Of a stretch of DNA of 64,000 nucleotides, positions 1 through 9,238 are shown piece after piece. Each line of letters opens with the position of its first letter. The first letter of the stretch is position 1. The position numbers and the translations under genes were made by a program. The notes beneath the pieces were generated by a model. It saw nothing but the letters and a program-made list of their open reading frames with translations. It searched no databases and was not told the DNA's origin. Origin of the DNA: CAVPCZ01 sp963779225 (GTDB taxonomy: Bacteria; Bacteroidota; Ignavibacteria; UBA10030; UBA6906); assembly GCA_963779225.1 (NCBI GenBank), contig CAVZWW010000003.1, positions 2,852,001 through 2,916,000 of the forward strand, in the 5' to 3' direction.

Positions 1-768
1 CCGAAGAGCCTGGAGACCAAGATCACGGGGGAGTCGCTCTTCAATGACGGTGTGGGAGTTGTGGTCTTCCTTACCATTCTGGACGTCGCGCTCGGCCGTC
101 ACGAGCCCGGTGCCGGGCGCATTGCAGCATTCCTGATAAAAGAAGCCGCCGGAGGCGCCCTGCTTGGCCTTCTTCTCGGCTGGGCCTTCTATCGATTGCT
201 GAAGTCCGTGGATATGTATCAGGTCGAGGTGTTGTTGACGCTTGCGCTGGCAGCGGGCGGGTATTCTCTGGCGGAGGCAATACACGTCTCCGCTCCTATT
301 GCCATCGTTGTGGCAGGTCTGTTCATCGGCAACCAGGGCCGTGCTTTCGCAATGTCCGACAGAACGCGTGAACATCTTGATACGTTCTGGGAACTGGTGG
401 ATGAGATTCTGAATGCTGTGCTCTTTGTTGTCATTGGACTTGAGGTGCTTGCCATCAGACTGGACAGCACGTACGTCGTTATCGCCCTTTCAGCAATTCC
501 CATCGTCCTCGTTGCCCGTTATTCGAGCGTCGGACTTCTCGTGACGGCCATGCGACTCAAGCGTACATTCAGCAAGGGTGTTATTGAGATTCTGACCTGG
601 GGCGGCCTGCGGGGAGGCATCTCCATAGCGCTTGCCCTGTCGATACCCATGGTGGCCGAACGTCAACTCATCCTTGCCGCGACTTACGTTGTGGTCATAT
701 TCTCGGTACTGGTTCAAGGATTGACTATCGGCAAAGTCGTGGCATCGCGCAGCGCCCCAAAGGTATGA
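1..768 (+). CDS. Na+/H+ antiporter of the CPA1 (NhaP-type) family, C-terminal part
   Basis: The window opens inside this gene, so the start is missing. The open frame begins at base 1 with a stretch reading TGESLFNDGVGVVVF, which matches the conserved acidic membrane helix (ESLFNDG) of CPA1 cation/proton antiporters. The remaining 255 residues alternate hydrophobic helices with short loops and contain a second conserved region, LTWGGLRGGISIALALS, typical of the C-terminal half of the family. Such proteins exchange Na+ (or K+) for H+ across the inner membrane. No cytoplasmic RCK or cNMP domain follows, so this is the short form. The exact ion cannot be read from the sequence. Confidence 0.9.
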   Translation, partial: PKSLETKITGESLFNDGVGVVVFLTILDVALGRHEPGAGRIAAFLIKEAAGGALLGLLLGWAFYRLLKSVDMYQVEVLLTLALAAGGYSLAEAIHVSAPIAIVVAGLFIGNQGRAFAMSDRTREHLDTFWELVDEILNAVLFVVIGLEVLAIRLDSTYVVIALSAIPIVLVARYSSVGLLVTAMRLKRTFSKGVIEILTWGGLRGGISIALALSIPMVAERQLILAATYVVVIFSVLVQGLTIGKVVASRSAPKV

Positions 769-772
769 CAGA

Positions 773-797
773 CCGGAGAGGAATGCAATCCTCCCGG
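773..797 (+). terminator. hairpin just after the antiporter stop codon
   Basis: CCGG-a-GAGGA / TCCTC-CCGG forms a nine-pair stem with one bulged A and a six-base loop, five bases past the stop. There is no T tract after it, so termination is only a guess. Confidence 0.3.
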
Positions 798-982
798 AAG
801 ATGATTCCCGTCTTGTCGAACGGTTTCAGAGGACATTTCCGAAGAACATTCTGCACAGGGTTTTCCCGTCCGTGCTGACGGTCCTGAAATGAAGATGGTG
901 TAATCCGGAAGTGGGACCGACGTTGCCCGGGCTCTCGCAAGGGATGTGACTCACTCATGTGCCATCAGCAAAGACCGCTCCC

Positions 983-1837
983 ATGAAAACGTATCGCGTC
1001 AAGAGTATCCTGGTCCCGACCGATTTTTCCACAATAGCACACAATGCTCTTTCGCATGCGGAGCGGATCGCCCGGCTGACAGGTGCCCGGATCACACTCC
1101 TTAACGTGATTGAGCCTTCCGGCGATGCCTTTGGGACAAGCGGCATGCTGGGACTCTCCTCTGTCCTTGTAAAAAAGCAGCATGCCGCGAGCATGCACAA
1201 GAGCCGGAGAATTGCAGACAGGGTCATGAAACGATCGCACGTGCGGATCGACGTACGGACAGTTGTCGGCCGTATTGCACCCACGATTACCGACGTTGCA
1301 GCGAAGACACATGCCGATTTGATTGTCATGGGGACACATGGCGCGACCGGGTTTATGGAAAACCTTCTCGGCAGCAACACCTATCGCGTTTCTTCTCTGT
1401 CAACAATTCCTGTGCTCAGCGTGCACAAGAAGATCGATCGTAGCGGCTATAATCACATTGTGTATCCGATCCGCGAGCAAAGTCAGGCTCTGCAGAAGTT
1501 CTCCCACACAGTGATGTTCGCCCGGCTTTTCAAGGCGGCTGTGCATATCATAGGACTTGTAACACCCGATCGGGGAGACCAGGAACGACAAATGCGGGCC
1601 CTTTGTGCGGACATTCAGAAGCGGTTTGCACTGCGGAAAATTCCTGCGGATACAACCTTCAGCTTCAAAGGCTTCTTTCCCGAGGTGGCCATCCGTTACG
1701 GCCATGCACATCCGGGCTCGCTCGTGGTGATTACACAGGATTCAGATTTTCATCTGGTCGAAGTGTTTCAGGGGGCGTTCTCGAAAAGAGTACTCCAGAA
1801 AGTCCTGTCACCGGTGCTTGCTGTGCCGGGTCCATAA
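983..1837 (+). CDS. universal stress protein with two UspA domains
   Basis: The protein has two Usp domains in tandem. The first (residues about 4-145) opens with VKSILVPTDFS and carries the ATP-binding loop region GTHGATGFMENLLGSNTYRV followed by PVLSV, close to the G-2x-G-9x-G(S/T) pattern. The second half (about 150-284) is more diverged: it keeps the hydrophobic strand order and ends in SPVLAVPGP but lacks a clear glycine loop. Double UspA proteins are soluble stress-linked nucleotide-binding proteins. An in-frame GTG at 959 could add eight residues; ATG 983 is preferred because it puts the first strand near the N terminus, as usual in the family. It stands alone between the antiporter and a converging PRC-barrel gene. 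Confidence 0.85.
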   Translation: MKTYRVKSILVPTDFSTIAHNALSHAERIARLTGARITLLNVIEPSGDAFGTSGMLGLSSVLVKKQHAASMHKSRRIADRVMKRSHVRIDVRTVVGRIAPTITDVAAKTHADLIVMGTHGATGFMENLLGSNTYRVSSLSTIPVLSVHKKIDRSGYNHIVYPIREQSQALQKFSHTVMFARLFKAAVHIIGLVTPDRGDQERQMRALCADIQKRFALRKIPADTTFSFKGFFPEVAIRYGHAHPGSLVVITQDSDFHLVEVFQGAFSKRVLQKVLSPVLAVPGP

Positions 1838-1859
1838 TTGTTGCACTCCGGCACCCGCT

Positions 1860-2546
1860 CTATCGGGTGATCGGCGTCCGGGATTTCTTTGCCCGGACAC
1901 GCGCAGACAATCTGGTGCCGATCGTATGTTCGTGCCAGCTGATATTCTCGACCGCACTCGATCGGACGACAAGTCGTCGCGGACGCGGCCAGCCTTTCCA
2001 GCGGATCACGATGTGGCTGATCTTCCAGCGCACGGTGTCCATAAGGAAGTCCTCGGCACGGCCGAGGGCTTCTCCCGAGCGGAGTCGGACCTGATAGCCC
2101 CGGACTCCTCTGGTACTTCGAAGATGCGGATCACATCCTGCGAGGATGGTTTCGGATGATTCCGCAAGGTCCCTTTCGGCTGTCGCTGTCGGCACCATGA
2201 GCGCCGCATTGAACCCGTCAAGCGGGACACCGAACGTGGACCCCTGCTGCTGCTGGATGCGGATCTCCTCCTGCCGTGACACGGGTGGTGCCGAATCGAT
2301 ATCGGGCCCGCTGTCGACCTGTTCCCTCTCCAGATCAACCGCAAGGCGGTCCAGGCACCATTCGGGTATGGTAAGTGTAGCCGACGGGATGACCACGATT
2401 CGACCCAAGAACCATGGACCTGTCCTGACCGCGACGTGACTCACGTCCCAGCTCTTATCGTCGAAAAGAAAACTGTGGACGTTCCCGACCACCCTGTCGT
2501 GGGCGACGGCGGTGAGCCCACTGAGTGAACCTTCATAGATCAACAT
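1860..2546 (-). CDS. PRC-barrel domain protein (two copies)
   Basis: The 228-residue protein has two related beta-rich halves. The first contains DRVVGNVHSFLFDDKSW and HVAVRT, the second GEALGRAEDFLMDTVRWKISHIVIRW; both match the PRC-barrel pattern of a G-x-V/A-x-D-x-L/F turn followed by W-x-I/V-x-x-I/V-V. Tandem PRC-barrel proteins of this size are common and of unknown cellular role; they are often found near stress genes. An excellent ribosome site (AGAGGAGGAG) lies seven bases before ATG 2546, so the longer open frame that runs upstream is not used. It converges on the UspA gene with a 22-base gap. Confidence 0.8.
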   Translation of the reverse strand: MLIYEGSLSGLTAVAHDRVVGNVHSFLFDDKSWDVSHVAVRTGPWFLGRIVVIPSATLTIPEWCLDRLAVDLEREQVDSGPDIDSAPPVSRQEEIRIQQQQGSTFGVPLDGFNAALMVPTATAERDLAESSETILAGCDPHLRSTRGVRGYQVRLRSGEALGRAEDFLMDTVRWKISHIVIRWKGWPRPRRLVVRSSAVENISWHEHTIGTRLSARVRAKKSRTPITR

Positions 2547-3316
2547 GACGCTCCTCCTCTGAAAAGCTCGGGGGCCACAGAAAGACGGAATCACAACGGT
2601 CCCGGAACACTGAACTACGCAGCAAGAGATAGTCCATGATACGACCCCGGGTCATTGGATGACTTCCTCACTACTAACATACACATTGCACGGCAAGTGT
2701 CAAGCAATTTTCCGGGAGAACTGACGGACGACGCACTTTCCGCAACTGTCTGTGGCAGAAATGCCTTGACTTTCTGTCCAGAGATCATCTCTTTACATAG
2801 AGACAATGATGTCACGCCCGGGATTTATAACGATCGTGCTGCTGGCGGTTGCATATTTTTCTGCAACCTACGGGAATTCTCAATGGGTTAATTTGCCGGC
2901 AGCCGGATCTGGCGTCCCGGTCGTACAAGAAGCAACGGGCCAGCCTGAACGAGCGCCATGCTTGAACAGGAATCCGCGTCGGCACCTGGCTCTTGTCAAA
3001 ATCGTCTCTTTCGAGCATTTCTCAACCATCGTGCGCCAGGCGACGTCCGACCCCGATTGCACGAGCCTTCATGTGCCGCCGCGGATTTCTTTTTTCTATG
3101 AAGAGCACCCCGGCTCCTTCTCACCGGGTCGTGCTCCTCCCGTTGCCTGACAGCCCTGACCGTTGTTCCGGATGTCACTTCCGCTGAGATCTCCCCGAAA
3201 TCCGGGGTTGATGTGTTTGAGCGGACGTTCATTGTTCCAGGGCCGGCGGGCCGGGATCTGGCCCGGTGGCAGAGAAGCGGATCTCTCGCAAAGGGGTGTG
3301 ACTTCATTCAAACGGG
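2547..3316. other. 770-base stretch without a convincing gene
   Basis: Bases 2640-2890 are clearly more AT-rich than the flanks. An open frame at 2806-3150 (+) begins with a plausible signal peptide (ITIVLLAVAYFSATYGNS) followed by QWVNLPAAG, a start reminiscent of exported beta-propeller proteins, but the rest has no recognisable composition or domain and no ribosome site precedes it. It may be the remnant of an exported-protein gene. Bases 3160-3316 are likely the leader of the trehalose operon and contain a GGGCC/GGCCC hairpin (3248-3264). Confidence 0.35.
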
Positions 3317-3332
3317 CCGGCCTGCAGGCCGG
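3317..3332 (+). promoter_or_regulatory. perfect 16-base palindrome beside the ribosome site of the trehalose operon
   Basis: CCGGCC-TGCA-GGCCGG lies directly against the AAGGAG ribosome site (3333-3338) of the DUF5752 gene. In RNA it would fold into a stable hairpin whose 3' arm touches the site, so it may limit translation; a protein-binding site in DNA is the alternative. Function is inferred only. Confidence 0.4.
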
Positions 3333-3344
3333 AAGGAGTAACCT

Positions 3345-3986
3345 ATGGGCTCATTTCAATTTACGACGAAGTCAGACCTTACTCTTCTGCTCGGGCGGAA
3401 AGCCAGGAATGCCCGGGAGCTTTATGCCGGGCTTCGCGAGGTGCCGGCGATGTCCGTCTATTTCCACACGCATCGGTTTCTTCAACAGCATCATTACCTG
3501 TCCCCGGAACCGCCCAACGATTTTGCGTACTGGGCGACCGAAGTTTTAAACGATGACATTCTCGGGGAGCGGCTTGCGAGCATCGATATCATACAGTACG
3601 TGAGCATCGACGAGATCCGCCAGCGGTTTCTGTCCATTCTGGAAGATTACCTGCAAACGGCGGAACGGATAATTGACTGCCCCCGTGGCCAAGAATTTCA
3701 TTTTATGTCGTGTCAGACATTTACCTTCTTAACCCCTTATATTGCTTCATCACTCGACGAATTTCGAGACATACTGGAAAAAATAAGTATCAATGCGATT
3801 TACTACCACATGTTCGACGCAAGAATGCGTCCGGAGCTGGGGAATAATGATTTCTCCATCTGGATTCGCGACAATGGCCACCCGGAGCTTGCGGAAGCCA
3901 TCAACGCTCTCGACCCATACTCGCACACGCTGGAAGGACTCAGGAAGGCAGTAATCAGACTGGTGAGGGAACATGGCAACAATTGA
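3345..3986 (+). CDS. DUF5752 family protein, first gene of the trehalose cluster
   Basis: A 213-residue soluble protein with the family opening F-x-F-x-T-K-S-x-L and the following R-A-R-x-L-x-x-L sequence (here GRKARNARELYAGL), then VYFHTHRFLQQHHYL. Proteins of this family have no assigned reaction but are repeatedly found beside GT4 trehalose synthases or similar glycosyltransferases, as here. A strong AAGGAG site lies six bases ahead of ATG 3345. The stop overlaps the next start by 14 bases, indicating translational coupling with the TreT-like gene. The conserved histidines in FHTHRFLQQHH are striking but no catalytic role is known. Confidence 0.8.
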   Translation: MGSFQFTTKSDLTLLLGRKARNARELYAGLREVPAMSVYFHTHRFLQQHHYLSPEPPNDFAYWATEVLNDDILGERLASIDIIQYVSIDEIRQRFLSILEDYLQTAERIIDCPRGQEFHFMSCQTFTFLTPYIASSLDEFRDILEKISINAIYYHMFDARMRPELGNNDFSIWIRDNGHPELAEAINALDPYSHTLEGLRKAVIRLVREHGNN

Positions 3987-5193
3987 AGAGTACGGAAGCA
4001 TCATTGGCCAGGGGGCTATTGAGGAACTCTTCCACCTTGCGGGGCATCTCCGGGGCAGGGTGATTCAGAACATCAATTCGACGGCCGTGGGGGGTGGTGT
4101 TGCGGAAATCCTGAGCAGAATGCTTCCTCTCCTCAAGCACCTCGGTGTGGAAGCCCGCTGGGATGTCATCAAAGGCGATGAGCGCTTCTTTGTCGTCACC
4201 AAGAAGTTCCACAATGCCCTGCACGGCGTTCCTGTGGATATCAGCCGGGAAGAACTGGATCTGTTCATTGAAGTCAACCGCCGGAATGCGGCGGAAATGG
4301 AGTTTGGCGATATCGTGTTTGTTCATGATCCTCAACCGATTGCGCTCGTGACTGAACGGCCTGCGCGGGGCAGACACTGGATCTGGCGGTGCCATATTGA
4401 TTTCTCGCAGCCCGATCGGCGGCTCTGGCAATTTCTTGAACAGTATGTGCGGCTATACGATGCGGCGGTGTTTTCAGCACCTGCCTTTGGCCGGTCTTTG
4501 CCGATCCCCCAGGTTCTGATTTCGCCATCCATAGATCCACTCAGCGACAAGAACCGGGATCTTTCGGACCGGGAGGTGGACGGGGTGTTCGAGCGCTTCG
4601 GGATCGACCGGTCGCGTCCGGTGGTCACGCAGGTTTCGAGGTTCGATTTTCTCAAGGATCCCATCGGCGTCATCAAGGCATTCCGGATTGCACGGCGGCG
4701 CGTGGATTGCCAGCTGGTGCTTGCAGGGGGCGGTGCGACGGACGACCCGGAGGGACCCGCTCTCATGCAACAGGTCAGAGAAGAGGCGTCGAAAAACAAG
4801 GATATTCACGTGATATTTCTGCCTCCCTCCAGTGATATCGAGATCAACGCACTACAACGGGGGTCTACCGTTGTTCTGCAGAAATCCCTTCGCGAAGGAT
4901 TCGGGCTGACGGTTGCAGAGGCCCTCTGGAAGTCGCGCCCCGTGATTGCCGGTGCGGTCGGCGGCATCCCTCTTCAGATCACACACAAATATTCGGGTAT
5001 CCTGACCCACTCGATTGAAGGGACGGCCCAATGGATCAAGCAGCTCATCAATGAGCCGGAATATGCCCGCAAGCTCGGGGAGAACGGCCGGGAGCATATC
5101 AAAAATAACTTCCTCATTACGCGCCATATTAAAGACTATCTGCTCCTCTTTCTCTCCATGACCCATCGCGGGGATGTGACGTCTCTGGAGTAG
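3973..5193 (+). CDS. treT: TreT-like trehalose synthase (GT4 glycosyltransferase)
   Basis: The 406-residue protein matches trehalose glycosyltransferring synthases, which join NDP-glucose and glucose to make trehalose. The N-terminal half has the INSTAVGGGVAEILSRMLPLL segment, the acceptor-side GT-B domain signature of this group; the C-terminal half has VSRFDFLKDPIGVI and the nucleotide-sugar site SLREGFGLTVAEALW, with the two glutamates of the E-x7-E type motif. Related trehalose phosphorylases share the fold, so phosphorolysis cannot be ruled out. It is coupled to the DUF5752 gene upstream and lies 22 bases before otsAB, which gives the cell a second synthesis route. Confidence 0.8.
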   Translation: MATIEEYGSIIGQGAIEELFHLAGHLRGRVIQNINSTAVGGGVAEILSRMLPLLKHLGVEARWDVIKGDERFFVVTKKFHNALHGVPVDISREELDLFIEVNRRNAAEMEFGDIVFVHDPQPIALVTERPARGRHWIWRCHIDFSQPDRRLWQFLEQYVRLYDAAVFSAPAFGRSLPIPQVLISPSIDPLSDKNRDLSDREVDGVFERFGIDRSRPVVTQVSRFDFLKDPIGVIKAFRIARRRVDCQLVLAGGGATDDPEGPALMQQVREEASKNKDIHVIFLPPSSDIEINALQRGSTVVLQKSLREGFGLTVAEALWKSRPVIAGAVGGIPLQITHKYSGILTHSIEGTAQWIKQLINEPEYARKLGENGREHIKNNFLITRHIKDYLLLFLSMTHRGDVTSLE

Positions 5194-5215
5194 TTGATCA
5201 GACAAGGAGCACGCC

Positions 5216-7537
5216 GTGAAGAGTACGCCTGCCAACCGTCGCCGACTTGTCATTGTGTCGAATCGCCTGCCATTTTCCGTTGCAGGTGAAAACGGAGCCT
5301 ACGATTACCGCGAAACCGCCGGCGGGCTCGTGACGGGACTTGCATCCTATCTTTCGTCTATAGGATCCGATCCGAGTGCTCCGGCCGAATACCTCTGGGT
5401 CGGTTGGCCCGGAGCAACAATCGAGCCGGGAGCACAACTGGGAATAGCGGAGCGGGCGTTGAAGGACTATCGTTCAGTTCCGGTGTTCCTGTCGGAAGCG
5501 GAAATGGACCAGTTCTATCTGGGGTTCTGCAACAAAACCATCTGGCCGCTCTTTCACTCCTTCCCCTCGCTCACCGTGTACGACGAATCCATGTGGCAAA
5601 CCTATAAGAACGTCAACGAGAGATTCCGTGATGCGCTGCTCGCTATTCTGAAGCCGGATGACCTTGTCTGGATTCATGATTACCACCTGATGCTTTTGCC
5701 GCAATTGTTGAAGGAACGCGGGTTGTCCGTGCACATCGGTTTCTTCCTTCACATACCGTTCCCCTCCTATGAGATATTCCGTTTGCTTCCGAGCAGCTGG
5801 CGGAAAGAGATACTTGAAGGCCTTCTGGGTGCAGATCTGACCGGATTTCATACGTACGAGTACACACAGCATTTCCTTCAAAGCGTGCTGCGGATACTGG
5901 GGCACGGAAACAACATCGGACAGATACTCCTTCCGACAAGGGTTGTTCGAGCCGACACATTTCCGATGGGGATCGACTACGAGCGAATATCGAAGGCCGC
6001 ATCATCGCCGGAGGTAGGGGCCGAAGTTACCCGGCTCCGTGCATCCCTGGGTGAGGTCCGGGTCATCCTCTCCGCCGACAGACTCGACTACACGAAGGGG
6101 ATTCTTAACCGGCTGCAGGGCTTTGATCTGTTCCTCGAACAGAACCCGCAATGGCATCGAAAGATCGTGCTGGTATTGGTCGTGGTGCCATCCCGTATCG
6201 GTGTTGAGCAGTACGATCTGATGAAGCGGCAGCTTGAAGAACACGTCGGCCGGATCAACGGGAAATACGGGGGTATCGGATGGACGCCCGTCGTGTATCA
6301 ATACCGGCACGTATCGTTCATTCCGCTCGTGGCTTTGTATGCCATCAGCGATGTGGCACTGGTGACACCGTTACGGGATGGAATGAACCTCATAGCGAAG
6401 GAATATGTCGCCGCCCGGACTTCCGACAGCGGTGTGCTCATTCTCAGTGAAATGGCCGGGGCAGCGAAGGAGCTGGGGGAGGCCGTGCTTGTCAATCCCA
6501 ACCACTGCGGCGAAATCGCTACCGCAATCGAAACGGCGTTGAAAATTCCGCTGGAGGATCAGGCACAGCAATTGCGCATCATGCAGGCCCGCCTCCAGCG
6601 CTACACCGTCCATCGCTGGGCCAACGATTTCGTGCAGGCGACTCTGGGGACTGCCGATGCCAAGAGAAAGTTCGAGACCGAGGGGCTCTCTGCGGAGACT
6701 CGCGGGCTCCTCCTCACGGAGTACCGGAAAAGCCGGAAACGGCTCATTCTCCTGGATTATGATGGCACGCTTGTCCCGTTCGTCCGGGATCACGCCAAGG
6801 CGCGTCCCGGCCCAAACGTGATCTCGCTCGTGCAGAAACTGGCTGAGGATCCCTCCAACTACGTGGCGATTATCAGCGGCAGGGATCGACAGACTCTGGA
6901 GACGTGGTTCGGGGCTCTGCCCATTCATCTGGTTGCAGAGCACGGATTCTTTTCGAGAACGGCGGGTAGCCAGTGGCGCTCCACGAAGGCCGTTCCCGGT
7001 AACTGGAAACTCCGTCTCCTGCCGATTCTCTTCCTGTTTGCCGACCGGCTGCCCGGGGCAACGGTCGAAGAGAAGGAATATTCCCTGGTGTGGCATTACC
7101 GGGGGGGCGACCCCGAGCAGGGAGAGCCGTTTGCCCATGAGCTGGTCGACAATCTCAATGCTCTGACGGGAAACGTCGATGTCCAGGTCGTGCAGGCCAA
7201 CAAGGCCATCGAGGTCCGTGTTGCCGGAATTAACAAGGGAACCACGGCGCGGGAAATTATTGCCGAGGGCGGGCCCGACTTCATTCTGGCCATCGGTGAT
7301 GACAAGACCGATGAAGATCTCTTCGCCGTTCTCCCCGATTGGGCGCATTCCATCAAGGTGGGAGGTACGCACAGTCACGCGAAGTACAACTGCAGGGATG
7401 TCCAGGAGGTTCACCGGGTGCTATCGATGCTCGCTAATCCCTCCCGGAGGGAGGAGCTTCACGATGGACCTCTCTCGAAAACGTTACGTTTTCTCGTACG
7501 CGTCAGCAATCGCCTGGCTTTGAAGAAGGAAACTTGA
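5216..7537 (+). CDS. otsAB: bifunctional trehalose-6-phosphate synthase/phosphatase (OtsA-OtsB fusion)
   Basis: The N-terminal part (about 1-475) is a GT20 synthase, with IVSNRLPF, the GGLVTGL loop, WIHDYHLMLLPQLL, HIPFPSYEIFRLLP and DRLDYTKGI in the expected order. The C-terminal part (about 505-740) is a HAD phosphatase with the nucleophile motif LLDYDGTLVPF, ISGRDRQTLE, the lysine region and IGDDKTDEDLF. Together they turn UDP-glucose and glucose-6-phosphate into trehalose by way of trehalose-6-phosphate. Fusions of about 730-780 residues are common in Bacteroidota and Chlorobiota. The start is GTG 5216 with AAGGAG eight bases upstream. It acts in the cytoplasm and probably serves osmotic or desiccation stress. 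Confidence 0.95.
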   Translation: MKSTPANRRRLVIVSNRLPFSVAGENGAYDYRETAGGLVTGLASYLSSIGSDPSAPAEYLWVGWPGATIEPGAQLGIAERALKDYRSVPVFLSEAEMDQFYLGFCNKTIWPLFHSFPSLTVYDESMWQTYKNVNERFRDALLAILKPDDLVWIHDYHLMLLPQLLKERGLSVHIGFFLHIPFPSYEIFRLLPSSWRKEILEGLLGADLTGFHTYEYTQHFLQSVLRILGHGNNIGQILLPTRVVRADTFPMGIDYERISKAASSPEVGAEVTRLRASLGEVRVILSADRLDYTKGILNRLQGFDLFLEQNPQWHRKIVLVLVVVPSRIGVEQYDLMKRQLEEHVGRINGKYGGIGWTPVVYQYRHVSFIPLVALYAISDVALVTPLRDGMNLIAKEYVAARTSDSGVLILSEMAGAAKELGEAVLVNPNHCGEIATAIETALKIPLEDQAQQLRIMQARLQRYTVHRWANDFVQATLGTADAKRKFETEGLSAETRGLLLTEYRKSRKRLILLDYDGTLVPFVRDHAKARPGPNVISLVQKLAEDPSNYVAIISGRDRQTLETWFGALPIHLVAEHGFFSRTAGSQWRSTKAVPGNWKLRLLPILFLFADRLPGATVEEKEYSLVWHYRGGDPEQGEPFAHELVDNLNALTGNVDVQVVQANKAIEVRVAGINKGTTAREIIAEGGPDFILAIGDDKTDEDLFAVLPDWAHSIKVGGTHSHAKYNCRDVQEVHRVLSMLANPSRREELHDGPLSKTLRFLVRVSNRLALKKET

Positions 7538-7660
7538 GCATACACCCCACGAAATACCTTACAGGCACCGCCAGCAAATAGAGGTTCTGCCCTGAACACA
7601 CATCATGGCTCAAAATCGAAGAAGAAACATCACGGGGCTCCCGCGCGCAAAAGGCGGGGG

Positions 7661-8866
7661 GTGATTTACGGACTTGTTGCGTCTTCTGCGGTCATTGTCC
7701 TGGTGGTGGTCCTCGTTCAACCCATACGCTTCAGCAATGCTCCGGCAACGCGTCATGAGACGGCTGCATCCGCCGATTCAACCGGCGGCAACGTGTTCCG
7801 GTACGATCCTGCAGACCTCTGGCTCGACCGTGCGTACCGTGTTGACCGGCTCTTTCATCAGGTCTACACGCCCGGCTGGGAAGGAGCCTATGGGGCTCTG
7901 GGCGATGCGTACCTGTTTGCCGCTACGAATGATTCGGCCCTTCTTCGTTTCCACTTTGTGGACCATCCGCTGACGCGTCTGTCCAACGGGTACTGGCTCG
8001 ATGACCGTGCCTGGGCCTGTCTGGCCGAACTCACCTGGTGGGAATTCACGGGAAAAACGAACATGCAGCTGGTTATCCATGCCGCACAACGGTATGCGGA
8101 AGCACGGACCGCAGGAATGCTCTCGAATCATGAGGGGTACTGGACGTGGTACAACTATCCACCCGCGGCCAAGGTGAAGGATCCCATATTCACGAATACC
8201 AATATGAACCAGATGGTGAATGTGGCGTGCCGCCTGTACGATGCAACTCGCGATGAACGGTATCTGAAGGATGCTCTCCTTGTGTGGAACGGAGACCGGG
8301 CTGCTCCAGGAATCCTCAAGAAGTTGTATCGGGGGAACGGTCGCTGGACGGGGAGAGAAGGCCGGGCGGCGTTCGGGAAAGAACTCCCGTGGGGAGGGAC
8401 CGGGTACTGTTCGATCGGCGCAGCTCTCTATCGCTCGACAAAAGATCCGCAGTACAAGAAGGTGGTTATTGAAACGGCGAGGCGGATACTGGACCCCGGC
8501 ACGGGCTGGGTCGACCCGGTTGACTTCTACCAAATCCACATGGATGGGAATGGTGCGTTTGTGCATTATCTCCTGGATGCATACGCGATAGCACCGGCCG
8601 AATTGCCCGACGTTCCGGAAAGAGTCGGAAGAATGCTCGAGCATGTCTGGACGAACCACCACGGTACCGCAAGAGTCGTGCTTCACCGCGAGCGGGATGC
8701 CGGAATTCGCAATGGCTGGAATCCGGATGGGGGAGAAGACGGATACGGAGTCGGCGAGATCGGAACCGTCCATGCACAGGGTGAAGCGGCAAGGGCGTTC
8801 GGGACGTTTGCGTACTTCAGGAATAGCGCCGGGGTCAAAGGCGGCGAACCGGCCAGAGGGATGTAG
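7661..8866 (+). CDS. membrane-anchored six-hairpin glycosidase-like protein
   Basis: After a single N-terminal membrane segment (VIYGLVASSAVIVLVVVLVQP) the protein is rich in Trp, Tyr and Asp in a pattern typical of alpha/alpha toroid glycosidases. YWLDDRAWACLAELTWWEF holds a paired Asp-Asp as in GH76-type enzymes, and later blocks (TNTNMNQMVNVACRLYDAT, GTGYCSIGAALYRST) look like successive helical hairpins. The substrate is unknown; its place between otsAB and a trehalase suggests alpha-glucoside or trehalose handling in the periplasm. GTG 7661 is the first standard start, but the frame stays open to the otsAB stop and encodes a lysine/arginine-rich stretch that would make a better cytoplasmic tail, possibly from CTG 7592. 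Confidence 0.6.
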   Translation: MIYGLVASSAVIVLVVVLVQPIRFSNAPATRHETAASADSTGGNVFRYDPADLWLDRAYRVDRLFHQVYTPGWEGAYGALGDAYLFAATNDSALLRFHFVDHPLTRLSNGYWLDDRAWACLAELTWWEFTGKTNMQLVIHAAQRYAEARTAGMLSNHEGYWTWYNYPPAAKVKDPIFTNTNMNQMVNVACRLYDATRDERYLKDALLVWNGDRAAPGILKKLYRGNGRWTGREGRAAFGKELPWGGTGYCSIGAALYRSTKDPQYKKVVIETARRILDPGTGWVDPVDFYQIHMDGNGAFVHYLLDAYAIAPAELPDVPERVGRMLEHVWTNHHGTARVVLHRERDAGIRNGWNPDGGEDGYGVGEIGTVHAQGEAARAFGTFAYFRNSAGVKGGEPARGM

Positions 8867-8973
8867 TACTTCATCGATTTGGACCGCAACTCGCCCCTTA
8901 TGCTACGGTTGCGTGCGTCATAAGCTTCCTGATGACAGGACACCATAGCGTCTATCCTTCTCAGATTCTCTCG

Positions 8974-9162
8974 ATGAAGAAGTCGTCGTCGATCAGGGTC
9001 ACTCTCGGTGAGGAGATGGATGACGTGGAAACGAGCTATGAGCCGCATGGTAAGAGCCTTTCTGGTGCGCTATCCCGTCTTGTCTGGCAGATTGTGCAGA
9101 CCTTCAAGGGGGTGGTCTCGCCCGACAGCCATTCCAAGGACGACGGCGATACGCCGGCCTGA
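8974..9162 (+). CDS. small hydrophilic protein, hypothetical
   Basis: A 62-residue open frame (MKKSSSIRVTLGEEMDD...) has third-position GC use like the surrounding genes and sits in the otherwise empty 372 bases between the glycosidase-like gene and trehalase. It is acidic with one amphipathic middle segment (LSRLVWQIVQTFKGVV). No ribosome site is evident and I recognise no family, so it may be chance. ATG 8932 would add 14 residues. Confidence 0.35.
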   Translation: MKKSSSIRVTLGEEMDDVETSYEPHGKSLSGALSRLVWQIVQTFKGVVSPDSHSKDDGDTPA

Positions 9163-9238
9163 GACTCCTGTGTATTGCCGCAGCGATAATGGTTTTCATC
9201 ACCGCCACAGCCTGAAGAGGGATGTCCGGTTGGGGATA

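Noticed and set aside
6371..7414. Minus-strand open frame of 347 codons inside otsAB
   Set aside because: The plus strand holds all trehalose synthase and phosphatase motifs.
7778..8773. Minus-strand open frame of 331 codons inside the glycosidase-like gene
   Set aside because: Composition is that of an antisense frame and the plus strand is a coherent exported protein in operon order.
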